Part shown: positions 60,128-64,000 of the stretch, in pieces
Numbering within the stretch: position 1 is the first letter of the stretch
Layout: each line of letters starts with the position of its first letter
Origin: Candidatus Saccharimonadota bacterium
GTDB taxonomy: Bacteria; Patescibacteriota; Saccharimonadia; Saccharimonadales; UBA4665
Length of the DNA stretch: 64,000 nucleotides
NCBI GenBank assembly: GCA_014377695.1
Contig: JACMPA010000009.1
Span: 1-64,000, forward strand
Direction: 5' to 3'
Program-made: the position numbers and the translations under genes
The notes under the pieces: generated by a model
The model's input: the letters and a program-made list of their open reading frames with translations, nothing else
The model's database searches: none
Told to the model about the DNA's origin: nothing

Positions 60128-62605
60128 ATGATGCCTAACTCACCAGACTTTCAAGAATTTTTAAATCACTTGACCAACAACGCACTGCAGAGCTTGAAGC
60201 ATGCTGATGCCTTAGCGCGCAGCTTCGGCAGTGCCTATGTTGGAACTGAGCACTTATTACTTGGTGTATTGGCTCAGGAAGAAAGCATGGGTGCCAAAAT
60301 ACTTGAAGGCGCTGGAATCACTCTCGACCGCGCTCGTTTGGCGTTAAACGGCACGCCGAAAACGCTTATCCTAAATGTCGGCGCAAAGGGCCTGAGTGAA
60401 ACTGCAAAATTAACGCTCAAAATGGCCTATGATATCGCTCAAGAATACGATCAGGAATTTTGTGGTACCGAGCATATTTTGTATAGCATACTTAGCCAAA
60501 AGAATTCACAAGGCGCCAAATTGCTCGTGGGCCTCAGCGTCAATGTTGATGCCATGGTGACGGAAATTGAGCAGCTTTTAAACCGTCAACAATACGAAGA
60601 GAGTGAACCAACTGATACTGGTCGTCGTAACTCCAAAAAGACCCGCCAAACTGCACTTGATACCTATGGAACAGATTTGACTGCTTTAGCTCGTAACAGC
60701 AAATTAGACCCAGTTGTTGGCCGCGAAAACCAAATCAAACGCGTTGTGACAATCCTCAACCGCCGTACGAAAAACAATCCAGTGCTGATAGGTGAGCCCG
60801 GAGTCGGTAAAACTGCTATCGTCGAAGGTTTAGCCCAGCGAATCGTTGCCGAAGATGTCCCTGATAGTTTGCTGGATAAACGCCTAATACTGCTTGATTT
60901 AGCTGGTATGATTGCCGGCACTAAATATCGTGGTGAATTTGAAGAGCGCTTGAAAAAAGTTATGGCTGAACTCGAAAAAGATACCAAAACAATTATTTTC
61001 ATCGATGAACTGCACTTGATAGTTGGTGCCGGTGCTGCCGAAGGCGCGATGGATGCCGGCAATATACTCAAACCTGCCTTGGCTCGGGGTAAAATTCAAT
61101 TGATCGGTGCTACGACAACGTCGGAATACACCAAATACATTGAAAAGGATGCTGCTTTAGAACGCCGGTTCCAACCAGTACAGGTTCCTGAAACAACACC
61201 GGGCGAGACTTTGGCAATCCTTAAGGGACTTCGGAAGCATTATGAGGCTTTTCACGGCGTTAAGTTGAGCGATGAAGTATTGGAAGACGCTGTGATGCTC
61301 GCCAAACGCTATATTAATGACCGTTTTATGCCTGATAAAGCCATCGACTTGATTGACGAAACGTCGGCCCATCTAAGGATCGACCGTGGTAAAACATCGC
61401 CAGAAGTACGGGCCTTACAAAAAGAACTCAAACTCGTAAACACACGAATCGATGATGCGGTGGATGCCGAAGACTATGAACGAGCAGCCAAAGCCAAACA
61501 ACGCGCCTCACAGATTGACGAACAGTTGAAAAAACTTCAGGCGTCCAGCAAGGCCGCTAAGCGACTGACGGTAACAAGCGAAGACCTCGCTGAGGTTGTC
61601 GCCCGCATGACTGGTGTGCCGGTCAAAAAGGTGATCCGCAGCGAAGCTAAATACTTGTTGACGCTAGAGAAAACGTTGGCTAAACATGTCATTGGGCAAT
61701 CGGAAGCGGTTACCGCTGTCTCGAAGGCCATCCGGCGTAATCGGTCTGGAGTGGGTAGCGAAAATCGCCCAATCGGCTCTTTCATTTTCTTAGGTCCAAC
61801 CGGGGTTGGTAAGACCGAGCTAGCTCGGGTATTAGCGCGTGAATTCTTTGGTTCCGAGAACGCTTTGGTCAAAATTGATATGAGTGAATTTGGGGAACAT
61901 CATAATGTATCACGGCTCGTGGGAGCGCCGGCTGGCTATGTCGGATATGACGATGGTGGACAATTGACTGACAAGATCCGGCGCCAACCGTATAGTTTAG
62001 TCCTATTCGACGAAATCGAAAAAGCTCATCCAGACGTATTTAATATGATGTTGCAAATGCTGGAAGACGGCTACCTTACCGATGCCAAGGGGCGCCGCAT
62101 CGATTTTACGAACACGATTGTTATCATGACTAGTAACATCGGAGCTGAAAAGTTACAAAAAGAAGCCAATTTTGGGTTCCACGCCGACAAACGCAGTGAC
62201 CTTGAAGACCTAGAAGCCATGCATGAGAAAAACAGTGAGCTTGTCAGTGACGAATTAAAGAAAATGCTGCGACCAGAATTCTTGAATCGCATCGACAAAA
62301 CCATCATATTCCATGCCCTTACCAAAAAAGATATCTTTAATATTATTGATTTGCAAATCGATGAACTTAAATCGCGACTCCAGAAAAAGGGCCTCAGTGT
62401 CCAATTGACCCCAGCAGCTAAACAATACTTGCTCGAAAAGGGATACGACGCCAAGAATGGAGTGCGGCCTCTTCGACGGCTAATACAAGATACTGTAGAG
62501 GATCAAGTGGCAATGGGTCTACTAGAAGATAAGTACCTCAAAGGTGAAATCATTCAAGTCGCGGCCAAAAACGGCAAGCTGTCATACGCAATCACCAGTG
62601 AGTAA
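60128..62605 (+). CDS. clpC: ATP-dependent Clp protease ATP-binding subunit (ClpC-type)
   Basis: Clp N domains, GEPGVGKTAIVEGLAQRI, UVR-like middle region, GPTGVGKTELARVLAREFF; ATG 60128/60131 preferred over GTG 60104. Confidence 0.94.
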   Translation: MMPNSPDFQEFLNHLTNNALQSLKHADALARSFGSAYVGTEHLLLGVLAQEESMGAKILEGAGITLDRARLALNGTPKTLILNVGAKGLSETAKLTLKMAYDIAQEYDQEFCGTEHILYSILSQKNSQGAKLLVGLSVNVDAMVTEIEQLLNRQQYEESEPTDTGRRNSKKTRQTALDTYGTDLTALARNSKLDPVVGRENQIKRVVTILNRRTKNNPVLIGEPGVGKTAIVEGLAQRIVAEDVPDSLLDKRLILLDLAGMIAGTKYRGEFEERLKKVMAELEKDTKTIIFIDELHLIVGAGAAEGAMDAGNILKPALARGKIQLIGATTTSEYTKYIEKDAALERRFQPVQVPETTPGETLAILKGLRKHYEAFHGVKLSDEVLEDAVMLAKRYINDRFMPDKAIDLIDETSAHLRIDRGKTSPEVRALQKELKLVNTRIDDAVDAEDYERAAKAKQRASQIDEQLKKLQASSKAAKRLTVTSEDLAEVVARMTGVPVKKVIRSEAKYLLTLEKTLAKHVIGQSEAVTAVSKAIRRNRSGVGSENRPIGSFIFLGPTGVGKTELARVLAREFFGSENALVKIDMSEFGEHHNVSRLVGAPAGYVGYDDGGQLTDKIRRQPYSLVLFDEIEKAHPDVFNMMLQMLEDGYLTDAKGRRIDFTNTIVIMTSNIGAEKLQKEANFGFHADKRSDLEDLEAMHEKNSELVSDELKKMLRPEFLNRIDKTIIFHALTKKDIFNIIDLQIDELKSRLQKKGLSVQLTPAAKQYLLEKGYDAKNGVRPLRRLIQDTVEDQVAMGLLEDKYLKGEIIQVAAKNGKLSYAITSE

Positions 62606-62666
62606 TAACCGAGCTGCATTCATATTAATTTCCTGCTACAGTAACTGGAGCAAATAGATTGTCCTA

Positions 62667-63671
62667 ATGATGCCAACTACTACTAATAAAAATACTAAAT
62701 CAAAGTCATTATTACTCCAGCTTGGGGTAGTGCTCGTGGTGTTAGGTGTATTTGCGGTGGCATTTACCCAACGACAGGCGCTGATCGACTGGTTGAAGCT
62801 CCGCGGCTACACAGCGCCAGCTGCAGTCACCCAGCTTACAGTTGAAGACACTATGACCCCATACGCCCGGAAAGTCTTTTATGTAAACAAGCCAGCCCTG
62901 GAAGACAAGACTGCGTTCACACAGTGCAAAATCGGTGGCGAGCAATCAATCGTGCTTGGTTGTTACCACGGCCCCCAAAACGGTATATTTGTCTTAACGG
63001 TGACTGATCCACGGTTAGAAGGAGTCGAGCAGGTGACAGCAGCCCACGAAATGCTCCATGCGGCTTACGATAGATTATCTAGCTCTGAGCGGGCGGATAT
63101 TGACCGACAACTCCGTGCCTACTTTAATAACGGATTAAAAGACGAGCGGGTTCGGCAGACGATTGATGCTTACCGCAGTAGTGAACCTAATGACATAACG
63201 AATGAGATGCATTCGATACTGGGAACGGAAGTTAATGATTTACCGGCCTCGTTAGAAAAATATTACACCCGGTACTTCGATGACCGCAGCAAAGTCGTAG
63301 CCTTTGCTGTGCAGTACCAAGCAGAGTTTACCTCACGTCAGGACGCCATTAAGGCTAATGACGCCCAGCTGAAGGAGTTGAAAGTGCAAATCGATGCTTT
63401 GCAGGCCGACCTAAAAACTCGGCAAAAAGATCTAGACGATGAATCGGCGCGGATGCAACAGCTACAAAATAGTGGTGATTCCCGAGCCTACAATGCTGGT
63501 GTGCCCGCCTTTAATGCCAGCGTAAACAGCTTTAATGCTGAGGTAAGTCGGGTCCAGTCGCTCATAGACCGTTACAATGCATTGGTGGCTACCCGGAACT
63601 CTATTGTCCTCGAAGCGCAGCAACTAACCAACGAGATAGATAGCAAAGTCGCGCCCGCTGGTTCTAGGTGA
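62667..63671 (+). CDS. Membrane-anchored putative zinc metallopeptidase with HEMLH motif and C-terminal coiled coil
   Basis: EQVTAAHEMLHAAYDRLSSSERADID ... NEMHSILGTEVNDLP; N-terminal TM. Confidence 0.75.
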   Translation: MMPTTTNKNTKSKSLLLQLGVVLVVLGVFAVAFTQRQALIDWLKLRGYTAPAAVTQLTVEDTMTPYARKVFYVNKPALEDKTAFTQCKIGGEQSIVLGCYHGPQNGIFVLTVTDPRLEGVEQVTAAHEMLHAAYDRLSSSERADIDRQLRAYFNNGLKDERVRQTIDAYRSSEPNDITNEMHSILGTEVNDLPASLEKYYTRYFDDRSKVVAFAVQYQAEFTSRQDAIKANDAQLKELKVQIDALQADLKTRQKDLDDESARMQQLQNSGDSRAYNAGVPAFNASVNSFNAEVSRVQSLIDRYNALVATRNSIVLEAQQLTNEIDSKVAPAGSR

Positions 63672-63706
63672 TACACTGGCTATAACAGAGAAGCAAGGTA
63701 GGAATA

Positions 63707-64000
63707 ATGGCTAAAAAACCTGTTAGTCGGTTTGTATGTAATAATTGCGGCGCTGTGACTAGTTCCTGGGCAGGACGTTGTTCGCAGTGTGGCGAATGGA
63801 ACACGATTACCGAAGAAGCTACCATCGTTGTCGGTGGCAACAATGTTTCGAATGGCACTAAGCTGCAATCGGCCGCCGTGGACAGCGTCGTCGCGCACGA
63901 CGTCGCGCGCCTAACGTCCGGTATTGGCGAGATTGATGATGTGTTCGGTGGCGGTATTGTGGCCGGCAGTGTTAGCCTGATTGCCGGACAGCCTGGCATT
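63707..64000 (+). CDS. radA: DNA repair protein RadA, N-terminal part (runs off window)
   Basis: MAKKPVSRFVCNNCGAVTSSWAGRCSQCGEWNTI...SGIGEIDDVFGGGIVAGSVSLIAGQPGI; absent from ORF track because no stop in window. Confidence 0.95.
   Translation, partial: MAKKPVSRFVCNNCGAVTSSWAGRCSQCGEWNTITEEATIVVGGNNVSNGTKLQSAAVDSVVAHDVARLTSGIGEIDDVFGGGIVAGSVSLIAGQPGI

Noticed and set aside
63664-63999. 111-aa minus-strand ORF
   Set aside because: Antisense to the truncated radA reading frame, which has clear zinc-ribbon and RadA motifs
1-64000. Possible UGA recoding as in Gracilibacteria/SR1
   Set aside because: UGA terminates well-defined genes (e.g. gatC) and all recognised proteins are full length under the standard code
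1-64000. CRISPR arrays, IS elements, prophage or toxin-antitoxin cassettes
   Set aside because: No spaced direct repeats, transposase/integrase motifs or phage proteins seen

Overview
This 64 kb window reads as a gene-dense chromosomal segment of a small-genome bacterium. Gene content and style suggest Candidatus Patescibacteria, probably a Saccharibacteria/TM7 relative, but that placement is inference because no rRNA is present. UGA behaves as a stop codon (e.g. at the gatC end). I recognise about 58 CDS, including rarA, pheS/pheT, a grx-trxB pair, ppa, gap-rpiB-rpe-split transketolase-fba-PfkB kinase, uvrB, gatC-gatA-X-gatB, galU, dnaE, a PilB-like ATPase, rplS-rnhB-yraN, an M1 aminopeptidase, nusA, a ClpC-type ATPase and radA. 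The first CDS and radA run off the window edges and are missing from the ORF track. I found no mobile element, CRISPR array, tRNA or rRNA. The main signals beyond routine annotation are: (1) a recurrent layout with a -10-like hexamer (TANNNT or close) exactly 6 nt, or 9 nt, upstream of start codons that lack Shine-Dalgarno sequences, implying widespread leaderless transcription; (2) two divergent intergenic regions where one palindromic TTGCAA hexamer could be the -35 element for both directions, one of them between a Fur-family regulator and a ZIP transporter with a tandem GCAAAAATTG repeat; (3) a perfect 21-bp-arm palindrome containing a CIRCE element and a complete sigma70-type promoter upstream of the Clp ATPase; (4) a membrane-anchored protein with a HEPN-like RNKLVH motif translationally coupled between gatA and gatB; (5) a promoter followed immediately by an intrinsic terminator ahead of nusA. 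All motif work was done by eye, so genome-scale counts are needed.
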